Positions 46,686-56,375 of a stretch of 64,000 nt of DNA are shown piece by piece. The first letter of the stretch is position 1. Each line of letters opens with the position of its first letter. Source of the stretch: JBCBWG01 sp038523925 (GTDB lineage Bacteria; Pseudomonadota; Alphaproteobacteria; Rhizobiales; Hyphomicrobiaceae); assembly GCA_038523925.1 (NCBI GenBank), contig JBCBIY010000001.1, positions 502,325 through 566,324 of the forward strand, written 5' to 3'. The translations under genes were made by a program, and so were the position numbers. The notes beneath the pieces are model-generated. The model saw nothing but the letters and a program-made list of their open reading frames with translations. It was not told the DNA's origin and made no database searches.

Positions 46686-47860
46686 GCACGCGCGTTTTTA
46701 TCGTTTGCGGCGAACCATCAGGCGATCATCTCGGTGCCGGCCTGATGCGGGCGATGCAGCGCCGCGAAGGCCATGATTTTGCGTTCAGTGGCGTTGGCGG
46801 ACCGGCGATGGAAGCTGCGGGCTTCACGCCGCTCTTTCCGCTCGATGAGATCACCGTCATGGGCCCGCTCGCCATCGCAAAGGCCTACCGGCGGCTACGG
46901 CGGCGCGCGTTGGAGTGCGTCGCAGCCGGCGTCGCCGCGAACCCTGACCTTGTGATCATCATCGATGCGCCGGAGTTCACGCATCCCGTCGCCAAACGCA
47001 TTCGCAAGCAGCGGCCGGACATCCCCATAGTCGACTACGTGAGCCCGACCGTCTGGGCCTGGCGGCCGGGCCGGGCTGCTAAGATGCGGGCCTACGTCGA
47101 TCACGTGCTTGCGCTGCTGCCGTTTGAACCGGCAGCGCACGCGCGGCTCGGCGGTCCACCGTGCACCTACGTCGGCCATCCGCTTGTCGAGCGACGCGGT
47201 GAGATCCGTGGCCTTGACGCGCAACCGCTGCTCAGAAGGCTCGGCCTTGCGCGCGATGAGCGCATCCTCGTCGTCCTGCCTGGTAGCCGGTCTGGCGAGG
47301 TGGCGCGACTGCTACCGGCGTTCGGCGAGACCGTCGCGCGCCTCAGGGCAAGCGCGCCGCCGTTCAGCGTGATCATCCCAGCCGTTACGCGCCACGAGGC
47401 TGCAATCCGCAAGGCCGCCGCCGACTGGGATGGCCCGGTCCACGTCGTCACCGGCGAAGCCGACAAGTGGCAGACATTCCACCTCGCGACGGCGGCGCTT
47501 GCAGCGTCTGGCACCGTCACGCTCGAGCTTGGCGTTGCCGGTGTGCCGATGGTGGTTGCCTACAAGGTCGACCCGCTTGCAGCGCAACTCCGCTTTCTGG
47601 TGAACGTGCCGTCCATCGTGCTTGCCAATCTCGTGCTCGATGAGCGCGCCTTCCCGGAGTTCATTCAACAGGACTGCAACGCGGCGACGCTTGCCGGCGC
47701 CGTCGCGCCGCTGTTGTCCGAAACGCCCGCGCGCCGCGCGCAGCTTGGCGCCCTTGAACGGCTCGACGCGCGCATAGTCGCCGGTGTCGAAAGCCCGTCT
47801 GAAGCGGCGACGGATGTTGTTTTGGATGTGCTGGCTGGCCGGTCCGCAGGCGGCTGCTAA
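46682..47860 (+). CDS. lpxB: Lipid-A-disaccharide synthase
   Basis: 392 residues. Joins UDP-diacylglucosamine with lipid X. N-terminal signature VFIVCGEPSGDHLGAGLMRA (about 4-23), then IVDYVSPTVWAWRPGRA (about 116-132), LVVLPGSRSGEVARLLPAFG (about 196-215) and ASGTVTLELGVAGVPMVVAY (about 275-294). The ATG overlaps the lpxI stop (ATGA), so the two enzymes of consecutive steps are translated together. Last gene of the long plus-strand block; no clear terminator follows. Confidence 0.96.
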   Translation: MSTRVFIVCGEPSGDHLGAGLMRAMQRREGHDFAFSGVGGPAMEAAGFTPLFPLDEITVMGPLAIAKAYRRLRRRALECVAAGVAANPDLVIIIDAPEFTHPVAKRIRKQRPDIPIVDYVSPTVWAWRPGRAAKMRAYVDHVLALLPFEPAAHARLGGPPCTYVGHPLVERRGEIRGLDAQPLLRRLGLARDERILVVLPGSRSGEVARLLPAFGETVARLRASAPPFSVIIPAVTRHEAAIRKAAADWDGPVHVVTGEADKWQTFHLATAALAASGTVTLELGVAGVPMVVAYKVDPLAAQLRFLVNVPSIVLANLVLDERAFPEFIQQDCNAATLAGAVAPLLSETPARRAQLGALERLDARIVAGVESPSEAATDVVLDVLAGRSAGGC

Positions 47861-47919
47861 AGAGCATCCGGGTCTGGTCGGAGCGCCTGGCCTGAAAGGT
47901 CCGGCGAAATAGACAGGTG

Positions 47920-48561
47920 CTAGCTTTCTGCCGTGCTCAGAGCCGTCGCGGTCGCGCGCCGGTACGTGTGGATGGCGGCGATCGCGAAGAACGCATAGCC
48001 AACGAACTCGAAGAACTCTTCATAGGCGATCGCATGTTCGAGATGGCCCAGCCTGCGGTCGAACGCGAAGGCGCCGATGAAGACGCCGATGCAGCCGAGA
48101 TAGAACGGCCAGGCCGCGAGCTCAAAGCTTCGCGCGAAGACGGTTCGCCAGTCGGCGCGGTTCACAAAGAGATAGCCGAGTGCCGTGACGCCGCCGCCGA
48201 CCATCAGGATCTCCTGCAGGCCATGGTCGCCGAGCCAGTTCCAAAACCATGGCCCATCCCACGTTTTCACGTCGAGTTCGCGCACGATGCCCGTGATCAT
48301 GACGATTGCACAGGCGGTCGCGACGGTGCGCTCGCCGGATGAGGGTGCGGCGCGGCGGGCAAAGCAAAACACGATCGCCGCGACGGCGAGCATCGTGATC
48401 TGCATGTTCTCGATCGCAGAGTGTTCCTTGATCTCGACCTTCGGCAGGATCTCTGCGACTTCGATTGCGAGCAAGCCGATCGCGATGGCGATGCAGAAGA
48501 CGACCGCCGCTTCCAGCCATCTCAGGCGCGGCGCTTCAGTCTGTTGCGTGACATAGGCCAT
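47920..48561 (-). CDS. Integral membrane protein of unknown function
   Basis: 213 residues, about six membrane segments: LEAAVVFCIAIAIGLLAIEV (about 16-35), MQITMLAVAAIVFCFARR, TVATACAIVMITGIVREL, EILMVGGGVTALGYLFVN, FELAAWPFYLGCIGVFIGAF and EFFEFVGYAFFAIAAIHTYR. Conserved-looking charged residues lie at membrane edges: IKEHSAIENMQ after the first segment, VRELDVKTWDGPWFWNWLGD, and HLEHAIAYEEFFEF before the last. Such His/Glu-rich edges could bind a metal, but this is speculation. I recognise no family. It is convergent to lpxB and probably a single-gene unit. Confidence 0.72.
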   Translation of the reverse strand: MAYVTQQTEAPRLRWLEAAVVFCIAIAIGLLAIEVAEILPKVEIKEHSAIENMQITMLAVAAIVFCFARRAAPSSGERTVATACAIVMITGIVRELDVKTWDGPWFWNWLGDHGLQEILMVGGGVTALGYLFVNRADWRTVFARSFELAAWPFYLGCIGVFIGAFAFDRRLGHLEHAIAYEEFFEFVGYAFFAIAAIHTYRRATATALSTAES

Positions 48562-48717
48562 GCGCGGTCCCCCAGGACGTTCGGATCATGAACGCCTCGC
48601 GACAGATTAGTGACGCGCGCGTGACAGTCAAAGCTGTTGAAATGCCTGATGTGATCGATGTGTGGACGAGTGGGGATCGGGCGCCGCGATTGCGGCTTCG
48701 CTCAGAGCAGAGCCGAT

Positions 48718-49596
48718 CTAACGCGGGGTCGCCCGCAGCGCGTAGAGGCCGGCTGCGACGATGATCCCGGCGCCAATGAGAAACCGGGCATCGATCACTT
48801 CGCCAAAGATCACGACGCCGATGATCGCTGTCAGCGCGAGTTGAAGGTATGCGAACGGCTGCAAGGTCGCCGCTTCCGCCTGCTCGTAGGCCTTGATCAG
48901 CAGGTAGTGCCCGCTCATGCCCAGGACGCAGAGCGCCAGCATCCAGACCCAGTGCGTGGCCGTCATTTGGGTCCAGAAGAAGGGTCCGACGAGCGTCATG
49001 CCGAGCGCGCCGCCGATGCCGGTGTAGAAGAATGAGGTGGCCGGCGAGTCGTCGCGGCCGAGCCAGCGGGTGAGAATGCCGTAGGTCGCAAACATGAATG
49101 CGCAGCCGAGCGGGATGAGCGCGAGCGGGTCGAACACGCCGGATGTCGGCGCGACGAGAGTGAGGACGCCGACGAAGCCGGCACCGACGGCGAGCCATTG
49201 CGCGATGACGACGCGCTCACCGAGCAGGACCGCGCCGGCTGCCGCGATCAGCAATGGGTTGATCGCCATGATGGCATGGGTTTCGCCGAGGCCGAGCACC
49301 GCGAAGCTGTAGGTCAACAGCGAGATCTGAGCGGCGAGCAACAGCCCGCGGGCAAGATGGATCAGCGGCCGCCGCGTGCGTACGGTCGCCGCAAACCCCT
49401 GCGGCTGTGCGCTTGCGAATGCGATGGCAAAGAGCGCGAACGCCCAATAGCGGATCATCACGACGAAGATCGGCGGGTAGTGCTCGGCGAGAAGTTTCGA
49501 GACTCCGTCCTGCGTGGAAAAGACCAGCATCGTCGCCAGCATGAAGGCGATGCCACGGCGCGTATCGCGCACCTCGGCACCGATAGCTGCTGACAC
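48718..49596 (-). CDS. EamA-family (drug/metabolite transporter superfamily) permease
   Basis: 292 residues from a GTG at 49596. Ten membrane segments in two EamA repeats (IAFMLATMLVFSTQDGVSKL for the start of the first; LIPLGCAFMFATYGILTRWL for the second) are the usual layout. Typical conserved parts include LALTAIIGVVIFGEVIDARF LIGAGIIVAAGLYALR near the end. It should be an inner-membrane exporter of a small metabolite; no substrate can be given. Confidence 0.85.
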   Translation of the reverse strand: MSAAIGAEVRDTRRGIAFMLATMLVFSTQDGVSKLLAEHYPPIFVVMIRYWAFALFAIAFASAQPQGFAATVRTRRPLIHLARGLLLAAQISLLTYSFAVLGLGETHAIMAINPLLIAAAGAVLLGERVVIAQWLAVGAGFVGVLTLVAPTSGVFDPLALIPLGCAFMFATYGILTRWLGRDDSPATSFFYTGIGGALGMTLVGPFFWTQMTATHWVWMLALCVLGMSGHYLLIKAYEQAEAATLQPFAYLQLALTAIIGVVIFGEVIDARFLIGAGIIVAAGLYALRATPR

Positions 49597-49693
49597 GTCC
49601 GGTCACCTCGTCAAATTGGCGACCGCGCAGGATCTTGCCGGTCGAACACGGCGGCGGGCGATCTGCTGCCGCCTGCCTGCCGCCACTGCGGAC

Positions 49694-51004
49694 CTACCCG
49701 CGCTCGTCGAGGGCCGGGACGTCGCGCGAGGCTTCGCCGACGTAGAGCTGCCGGGGGCGCCCGATCTTCTGCTCGGGGTCCTCCATCATCTCTTTCCACT
49801 GCGCGATCCAGCCGACCGTCCGCGCGACCGCGAAGAGCACCGTGAACATGTCCTTCGGGAAGCCCATCGCGCGTAGCGTGATGCCCGAATAGAAGTCGAT
49901 GTTCGGGTAGAGCTTCTTCTCGACGAAGTACTCATCCTCGAGCGCGATCTTCTCGAGCTCCATCGCAACCTTCAGCGTCTCATCTTTCACGCCGAGCGCT
50001 TCGAGCACTTCATGCGTCGTCTTCTGCATGACGCGCGCGCGGGGGTCATAGTTCTTATAGACGCGATGACCGAAGCCCATCAGGCGGAACGGATCGTTCT
50101 TGTCCTTTGCCCGCTCGATGTATTCGGGAATGCGATCAACGGTGCCGATCTCTTCCAGCATGTTGAGCGCGGCTTCATTCGCGCCGCCGTGGGCCGGGCC
50201 CCAGAGACACGCGATGCCGGCCGCGATGCAGGCGAACGGATTTGCACCCGACGAGCCCGCGAGGCGGACGGTCGATGTCGATGCGTTCTGCTCGTGGTCT
50301 GCGTGGAGGATGAAGATCTTGTCGAGCGCGCGCGCGACGACCGGGTCGACCTTGTAAGGCTCGCACGGCACCGCAAAGCACATCTGTAGGAAGTTCGCTG
50401 TGTAATCGAGGTCGTTGCGCGGATAGATGAACGGCTGGCCGATCGAGTACTTGTAGGCCATCGCCGCAATGGTCGGCATCTTCGCGATCATGCGGTGCGA
50501 GGCGACCATCCGCTGATGCTCATCCGTGATGTCGGTTGAGTCATGATAAAACGCCGAAAGCGCACCGACCGTGCCGACCATGATGGCCATGGGATGCGCG
50601 TCGCGGCGGAAGCCCGTGAAGAACCGGGTCATCTGCTCGTGCACCATCGTGTGGTGCGTGATCGTGTGCTCGAACTCGTCGTACTGCTCTTTGTTGGGCA
50701 GGTCGCCGTGCAGCAGCAGGTAGCAGGTCTCGATGAAGTTCGATTTGTCGGCAAGCTGCTCGATCGGGTAGCCGCGATAGAGAAGCGTGCCCTCCTCGCC
50801 GTCGATGTAGGTGATTTTCGACGAGCAGTTCGCGGTCGACGTAAAGCCCGGGTCATAGGTGAAGCAGCCGGTCTCGCGATAGAGCCGCGAGACGTCGATG
50901 ACATCGGGCCCGATCGATCCCGACCGGACGGGCATCTCAACCGTTTTGTTGTGATGGAGAAGCCGGGCAGCGCCAGATGCGGCGTTGGGGTCATGTGCGT
51001 TCAT
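49694..51004 (-). CDS. gltA: Citrate synthase
   Basis: 436 residues from the ATG at 51004 (MNAHDPNAASGAARLLHHNK); the longer open frame to 51160 is not family-like. Hexameric type-II enzyme as in other proteobacteria. Visible: TYIDGEEGTLLYRGYPIEQL (about 66-85), FILHADHEQNASTST, WGPAHGGANEAAL (catalytic His near 273), FGHRVYKNYDPRAR (His near 314) and PNIDFYSGITLRAMG (Asp near 371). Its 5' region of 374 bases is shared with the acetyltransferase gene on the other strand. Confidence 0.97.
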   Translation of the reverse strand: MNAHDPNAASGAARLLHHNKTVEMPVRSGSIGPDVIDVSRLYRETGCFTYDPGFTSTANCSSKITYIDGEEGTLLYRGYPIEQLADKSNFIETCYLLLHGDLPNKEQYDEFEHTITHHTMVHEQMTRFFTGFRRDAHPMAIMVGTVGALSAFYHDSTDITDEHQRMVASHRMIAKMPTIAAMAYKYSIGQPFIYPRNDLDYTANFLQMCFAVPCEPYKVDPVVARALDKIFILHADHEQNASTSTVRLAGSSGANPFACIAAGIACLWGPAHGGANEAALNMLEEIGTVDRIPEYIERAKDKNDPFRLMGFGHRVYKNYDPRARVMQKTTHEVLEALGVKDETLKVAMELEKIALEDEYFVEKKLYPNIDFYSGITLRAMGFPKDMFTVLFAVARTVGWIAQWKEMMEDPEQKIGRPRQLYVGEASRDVPALDERG

Positions 51005-51378
51005 GGCCACGCTCCCTTCGGGACATTGTAAGATTGATCCGACCTGCAGCGAGCGCCCGCTGACGCGATGCCGCTGACCGCCTCGACCGGCGCTGGTGGA
51101 TGTCTGAGGCAGGATTATCCAAAATTGTGCGCTGCGACAAGCTGGACCAAAGGGCGACACGCCTCGGTTTTAATCGCAACGATGTGAACGCCTATCGGGT
51201 TGGCTGACGGTTGAGGCGTGTTCGCGCACCAAGCGTCCAATGCTTGCAATGCAGCCTGTCACGTGGACTTACGAAGGCGCGTCTGTAGCTTGAGTACCGC
51301 CTACCATTGCTTGTTTCTCTAAGACCAGCTCGGCCTTGTAACCCGGCGCCTGGGTTTACTGCCCGACAATTAACCAGC
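51005..51378. other. Intergenic region gltA-acetyltransferase, 374 bases
   Basis: Divergent promoter region. No gene, hairpin terminator or known operator was found. An AT-richer patch at about 51115-51135 lies about 115 bases before gltA. Alternative starts for the acetyltransferase (TTG at 51307) fall inside this stretch. Confidence 0.45.
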
Positions 51379-52533
51379 GTGAGCGACTGCGGCCGCGGCG
51401 ATTGGCGCGCGCTGTACGGGACGTCAGCGGAGGCTGCGGACTACTTTCGCGCTTGTGAGGCGGCGCCGCTCGAGACCTTCGACTACGCAGCCGCCGTCGT
51501 GAGCGAAGGCGGATCCCCCGTGATGGGCCTGCCAACGTTCACCGGTGCATTCCGCTACGACATGGGTTTGTCCGGTACCGCGCGGTGGTGGACGGAGGCC
51601 ATTCATCAACGGGTGCCGAAACTCGTTGCGCTTCCCGTTTACGGTGCGGGCTCGCCGCACTCCGATGAATTGGCGCTTGGTATGAGCCCCTGCGTTGCGT
51701 GCGATCCGGCCCGGCGCGCGGCAGCATTCGGCGCACTGCTCGACAGCATGGAAGCGCACGCGCGGTCGCAGAAGATCGAAGTTGTCTTCTTGAAAGATGT
51801 AACGGACGCGCAGGCCGCTTGGGCGGACCCTCTGCTCTCGGCGCGGGGCTTTTCGCGGCTGGCAACGCTTCCCGTGGCGCATCTGCCGTTGCCGTTCGCA
51901 AGCGAAGTGGACTACGTCGCGAGCTTGTCATCGAACATGCGGTCGAACTTGCGGCGCAAGCTGAAGCGCGCAGGCGACGTCGAGATCGAGATTCGTTCGG
52001 AGGCCGGCGCCATCGAGAGCGAACTCGCCGAGATGCGTCAGGCAACGCAGGATGCGGCCAAAACAAACTACGGCGACTTCGAAGACCTTGCGCCCGGATA
52101 TTATGACGCTGTCCTGCGCGCATTGCCGGATGCCGCGCGGCTGCTCCTTTATCGGAAGGGTGGCAAGCTCATCGGCTTTTCGCTTGTCCTGCTCGATGAC
52201 CAGCGCCTCACCTACAAGTACACCGGCATGCGCTACCCCGAGGCACGCGACCACAACCTCTACTTCATCAATTGGATGACGATGGTGCGCCTGTGTTTTG
52301 AGCGCGGCATCCAACATCTGCACGCTGGCGAGACAACGTATCTGACGAAGACACGGCTCGGATGCGTCGTCGAGCGGTCGTGGATTTACTTCAAGCACAC
52401 CAACCGTTTGGTGAACCCACTGTTCAAGGCGATCGGCCCGCGCATCCGCATCGACCAGATGGACGCGGACGTCAAAGCACTGGGCGAGACGATGCCCTAC
52501 GTCGCGCCGGCCGCGTGCGATCAGGCGGTCTGA
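51379..52533 (+). CDS. GNAT-fold acyltransferase, FemAB/BioF2-like (Acetyltransf_6)
   Basis: 384 residues from the GTG at 51379; the frame could open at a TTG (51307), but the first 24 residues are unconvincing. The central motif SSNMRSNLRRKLKRAGDVEI (about 191-210) followed by EMRQATQDAAKTNYGDFEDL and LIGFSLVLLDDQRLTYKYTG is typical of the BioF2-like acetyltransferase domain, which is related to FemAB peptidoglycan aminoacyltransferases and to enzymes of exopolysaccharide or sporopollenin-like pathways. The C-terminal LHAGETTYLTKTRLGCVVER is also characteristic. Acceptor and donor unknown. It overlaps the convergent gltX end by 13 bases. Confidence 0.72.
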   Translation: MSDCGRGDWRALYGTSAEAADYFRACEAAPLETFDYAAAVVSEGGSPVMGLPTFTGAFRYDMGLSGTARWWTEAIHQRVPKLVALPVYGAGSPHSDELALGMSPCVACDPARRAAAFGALLDSMEAHARSQKIEVVFLKDVTDAQAAWADPLLSARGFSRLATLPVAHLPLPFASEVDYVASLSSNMRSNLRRKLKRAGDVEIEIRSEAGAIESELAEMRQATQDAAKTNYGDFEDLAPGYYDAVLRALPDAARLLLYRKGGKLIGFSLVLLDDQRLTYKYTGMRYPEARDHNLYFINWMTMVRLCFERGIQHLHAGETTYLTKTRLGCVVERSWIYFKHTNRLVNPLFKAIGPRIRIDQMDADVKALGETMPYVAPAACDQAV

Positions 52534-53963
52534 TCGCTGATCCTGGCAAGCGCTTCGTCGCGGCCGAGCAGGGCGACCAGGTCGAAGATCGGCGGCGAGA
52601 TCGTCGAACCGGTGAGCGCGGCGCGCAGCGGCTGGGCAACCTTGCCGAGGCCGACGCCCGCCTCTTCGCAGTGCGCCCGGATGCAGGCTTCAATCGCCTC
52701 GACGTCCCATGCCGGTAGCGCCGCGAGCTTCGGCGAGAGTGCCGCAAGATGGGTAACGCCGGTTTCGTTGAGCTGCTTTTGCGCTTTGGGCTCGATCGCG
52801 AGCGGCCGGTCCGCGACAAGGAAGGCTGCACCGTTGATGAGTTCGACGAGCGTTTTGGATCGCTCCTGCAGGCTTGGTACCGCGGCGGCAAACCTGTCTT
52901 TGCCAAGCTTTGAGAACTTCTCAGACAGTTGGGCGCCGCCTTCGATCGTCGGCATGATGCGCCAGGCGGCGTCGGCCAGATGGTCCGCCGACGCCTCGCG
53001 CATGTAAATGCCATTGGTGTCGGCGAGCTTGTCGAAGTCGAAGCGCGCCGGTGATTTGCCGATCGCGTCGAGACCGAACAGCTTGATGAGTTCATCGCCG
53101 CCAAAGATCTCCTGGTCGCCATGGCTCCAGCCGAGCCGGACGAGATAGTTGCGCAGCGCCTCCGGCAGATACCCCATCGCGCGGTAGGCTTCGACGCCAA
53201 GTGCTCCGTGCCGCTTTGAGAGTTTTGCGCCGTCCGGACCGTGGATCAGCGGCACGTGCGCGAAGCGCGGCACGTCCCATTCAAGCGCCGCAAAAATCTG
53301 GCTCTGGCGCGCAGCATTCGTCAGATGGTCGACGCCGCGGATGACGTCCGTGACGCCCATATCATGATCATCGACGACGACTGCGAGGTTGTACGTCGGC
53401 GAGCCATCACTGCGCAGGATAATGAGATCGTCGAGGTTCGCGTTCTCGAACACGACGTCGCCCTGGACGGCATCGCGGACGGTCGTCTGGCCCTCGGTCG
53501 CAGACTTCAGCCGGATCGCTGGCGGCACGCCGGCGGGCGCGTCCGTCGGATCGCGATCGCGCCAACGCCCATCGTACATCGGCGGGCGCTTTTCAGCCTC
53601 CGCCTTCGCGCGCATCTCGGCCAGGTCCTCCTGCGTCGCATAACACTTGTAGGCGTTGCCCGATGCGAGCAGTTGCTCGACGATCTCGCGATGGCGATCA
53701 GCGCGCGTGTGCTGGTAGACGACCTCGTCGTCGGCGGTGAGGCCAAGCCAATCCATCCCGTCGAGAATGGCGGCAACAGCGGCGTCGGTGGATCGCGCGC
53801 GGTCGGTGTCTTCCACGCGCAAGCGGAAGCGGCCGCCGTGATGGCGCGCATAAAGCCAGTTGAAGAGGGCCGTTCGCGCGCCGCCAATGTGCAGGTAGCC
53901 CGTGGGTGAGGGGGCAAAGCGCGTGACGACGGGCGTGTCGCCGATTGCAGGTGACTGGCTCAT
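52521..53963 (-). CDS. gltX: Glutamate-tRNA ligase
   Basis: 480 residues from the ATG at 53963 (MSQSPAIGDTPVVTRFAPSP). Class I synthetase: the HIGH motif appears as PTGYLHIGGARTALFNWLYA (about 19-38) and the KMSKS-like motif as GAKLSKRHGALGV (near 247-259). DMGVTDVIRGVDHLTNAARQ (about 195-214) is typical. The open frame to 54233 runs into the divergent comEC gene and is rejected. Confidence 0.96.
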   Translation of the reverse strand: MSQSPAIGDTPVVTRFAPSPTGYLHIGGARTALFNWLYARHHGGRFRLRVEDTDRARSTDAAVAAILDGMDWLGLTADDEVVYQHTRADRHREIVEQLLASGNAYKCYATQEDLAEMRAKAEAEKRPPMYDGRWRDRDPTDAPAGVPPAIRLKSATEGQTTVRDAVQGDVVFENANLDDLIILRSDGSPTYNLAVVVDDHDMGVTDVIRGVDHLTNAARQSQIFAALEWDVPRFAHVPLIHGPDGAKLSKRHGALGVEAYRAMGYLPEALRNYLVRLGWSHGDQEIFGGDELIKLFGLDAIGKSPARFDFDKLADTNGIYMREASADHLADAAWRIMPTIEGGAQLSEKFSKLGKDRFAAAVPSLQERSKTLVELINGAAFLVADRPLAIEPKAQKQLNETGVTHLAALSPKLAALPAWDVEAIEACIRAHCEEAGVGLGKVAQPLRAALTGSTISPPIFDLVALLGRDEALARISDQTA

Positions 53964-53990
53964 GGACTGGTCTTCTTTCTGCTGAGCGAT

Positions 53991-56375
53991 ATGCTGAGCA
54001 CGTCGTTTGGCGCGATTTGCGGGCGTGCGGTCTTTATGCGTGAGGTGCGGGTAACAGCAAGTCCTGAAGCGGGCGATGAGCGCGCGGCGGCCTTTGCGCC
54101 GTTGCCGCAGGCGGTGGCGGCGCGTCCGCGCCCATCGCCGCTCGTCCGCGAGGCGGACCGCTGGTTTCTTTGGCTCCCGGTCTTCTTCGGCTGCGGCATC
54201 GCGCTGTACTTCGCAATGCCGGTCGAGCCGCACGGGCTCGCGGTCGCAGCCACACTTTTGGTTGCAATCATCCTACGTGCGCTTTTGCGGGAGGGGTTCG
54301 CTCGGACGATCATTGCAGCGATCGTGCTCGCGACGGCCGCGGGCTTCGCGGCGGCGAAGCTGCGCACCGCAACAGTCGCAGCACCCGTCCTCGCAATCGA
54401 AATGCGCGGCGCGGCCGTCTCCGGGACGATTGAGATGATCGACTATTTGCCGGAGCGCGGGCCACGGCTGACGTTGCGCGATGTCGCAATTGCTGATGTG
54501 GCGACACAGGCCAGTCCGCGACGCGTGCGTGTGCGCCTGCTCTCGAAGCCGGATGATGCCACGCGCGCCATCCTGACGATCGGTCAGCGGGTGCGGCTCC
54601 GGGCAACGCTCGCACCGCCGCCACGGCCGACGCATCCGGGCGCGTTCGACTTCGCGCGCACAGCCTTCTTCCGCCAGATCGGCGCCGTCGGTTTTGCGAC
54701 GGGTCAACCGGAGGCGGCGGCGGCCGCGCAATCAGCGAGCCTGCGCGTCGGGCTCGCCGATGCGGTGCGGGCAGTCCGTGCGCACGTCGGCGAACGCATT
54801 CGGGACGTGCTGCCCGGCGAGGCGGGCCACATTGCCGTCGCGCTCATCACGGGCGATCGGTCCGGCATCAGCGCCGAGACGATGAACAACTACCGCGATG
54901 CCGGCCTCGTCCATGTGCTCGCGATTTCCGGGCTGCATATGGCGATCTTTGCAGGCGCGGTGTTTTGGGTGGTCAGGCTGATGCTGGCGCTGATACCCGC
55001 GATCGCAGTCCGCTTTCCCATCGCGAAGATCGCGGCCATCGCGGCGCTGATGGCAGCGTTCGCCTACCTCCTCCTGTCAGGCACGTCGCTTGCGACCCTG
55101 CGCGCCTTCATCATGATCTCGGTGTTCTTCTCAGCCGTCGCGATCGGGCGGCCGGCGCTCTCATTGCGCAACGTCGCGATTGCAGCGCTGCTGATCTTGG
55201 CGCTGCTGCCCGAGAGCTTACTCAACCCCGGCTTTCAGATGTCGTTTGCTGCCGTCACCGCGCTGATCACGGTGTTTGAACGGTATCGGCGATGGTCGCT
55301 TGCCCGCCGCGGCGACGGGCGGGATGTGCCGCGCGGCCGGTTTGTCAAAGCCCTGCTGATGCTCACCGGGATCGTTGGTTCGACGATGGTTGCGAGCCTG
55401 GCGGTGGCGCCGTTTGCCGCTTACCATTTCCATAAAGGCCAGCAGCTTGCCGTCCTCGCGAACATGATCGCGGTGCCGGTGACCGAATTCTGGGTCATGC
55501 CGTGGGCGCTGGTTGCGCTCATCTCGCTGCCGCTCGGCCTGGAAGCCTGGCCGCTTGGCGCCATGTCCGCGGGCATCGCGATTCTGAGCGACACTGCCAG
55601 TTGGGTTGCGGCGATGCCGCTTGCGACATCCCGCGTGCCGCAGATGCCGGTCGCAGCCTTCGCTTTGATTGTTGCCGGGGGGCTGTGGCTTCTCATCTGG
55701 CGGACCCGTTGGTCGGCTTACGGTGCGGTGGCGATTTTGGGCGGGATCGCGCTTGCGCCATTTGCGACGCGGCCGGATGTCCTGATCGGGCAAGGCGGCA
55801 AGGTCGTCGCGGTGCGCGGGACGGATCAGGCGCTGCATGTGATGGGGCGCGGCGGGACGTTTGCTGTCTCGCGCTGGCTGGAAGCTGACGGCGATGGCCG
55901 CACCGTTGGCGAGGCGCGCGACGGTGCTGGCGGGCGCTGCGACACCGGCGGATGCACCGTCGGCGTCGGCGGCCTGACGCTCGCACACGCCAGGCACATG
56001 CGGGCGCTGGCAGATGATTGCGAGGCGGCTCAGATCCTGGTCCTAACGTTTGCCAGGCCCGAGGCGTGTGCGCCGCAAGGACAGGTGATTGATGCGCGCG
56101 CCATCAGAGATCGCGGCGCGCACGCGGTCTACGTGACCGGGGGGAGGGCCCGCGTGGTCGCCGTCGACGACGCGCGCGGTGACCGGCCCTGGGTCGTGAC
56201 CGGAAAAGCGCGCCGGGCAGCGCTGCGGCAGCTATCGCGCGTCCGCGGCCGGCGTGGATCTCGAACGGCCGCGTTCGCAACGCCCGCGCTCAGCGGCAAT
56301 GGCTCAGCGCAACCGCGCGGGGATGCCGACGATGGCGAGACGCCGCAAGAGCCGGACGCGTTCGGGCTTCAGTAG
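53991..56375 (+). CDS. comEC: ComEC/Rec2 DNA-uptake channel protein
   Basis: 794 residues; a start at 54036 (MREVRVTASPEAGDERA) is also possible and would leave 72 rather than 27 bases to gltX. Inner-membrane channel of natural transformation in competent bacteria. N-terminal membrane segments and a DUF4131-type soluble part, then the competence core: DVLPGEAGHIAVALITGDRS (about 273-292), NNYRDAGLVHVLAISGLHMA (about 298-317), many membrane segments and FQMSFAAVTALIT. The C-terminal part (about 600-794) has no HxHxDH metallo-beta-lactamase motif, as in other alphaproteobacterial ComEC proteins. It overlaps the convergent lexA by seven bases. Confidence 0.9.
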   Translation: MLSTSFGAICGRAVFMREVRVTASPEAGDERAAAFAPLPQAVAARPRPSPLVREADRWFLWLPVFFGCGIALYFAMPVEPHGLAVAATLLVAIILRALLREGFARTIIAAIVLATAAGFAAAKLRTATVAAPVLAIEMRGAAVSGTIEMIDYLPERGPRLTLRDVAIADVATQASPRRVRVRLLSKPDDATRAILTIGQRVRLRATLAPPPRPTHPGAFDFARTAFFRQIGAVGFATGQPEAAAAAQSASLRVGLADAVRAVRAHVGERIRDVLPGEAGHIAVALITGDRSGISAETMNNYRDAGLVHVLAISGLHMAIFAGAVFWVVRLMLALIPAIAVRFPIAKIAAIAALMAAFAYLLLSGTSLATLRAFIMISVFFSAVAIGRPALSLRNVAIAALLILALLPESLLNPGFQMSFAAVTALITVFERYRRWSLARRGDGRDVPRGRFVKALLMLTGIVGSTMVASLAVAPFAAYHFHKGQQLAVLANMIAVPVTEFWVMPWALVALISLPLGLEAWPLGAMSAGIAILSDTASWVAAMPLATSRVPQMPVAAFALIVAGGLWLLIWRTRWSAYGAVAILGGIALAPFATRPDVLIGQGGKVVAVRGTDQALHVMGRGGTFAVSRWLEADGDGRTVGEARDGAGGRCDTGGCTVGVGGLTLAHARHMRALADDCEAAQILVLTFARPEACAPQGQVIDARAIRDRGAHAVYVTGGRARVVAVDDARGDRPWVVTGKARRAALRQLSRVRGRRGSRTAAFATPALSGNGSAQPRGDADDGETPQEPDAFGLQ

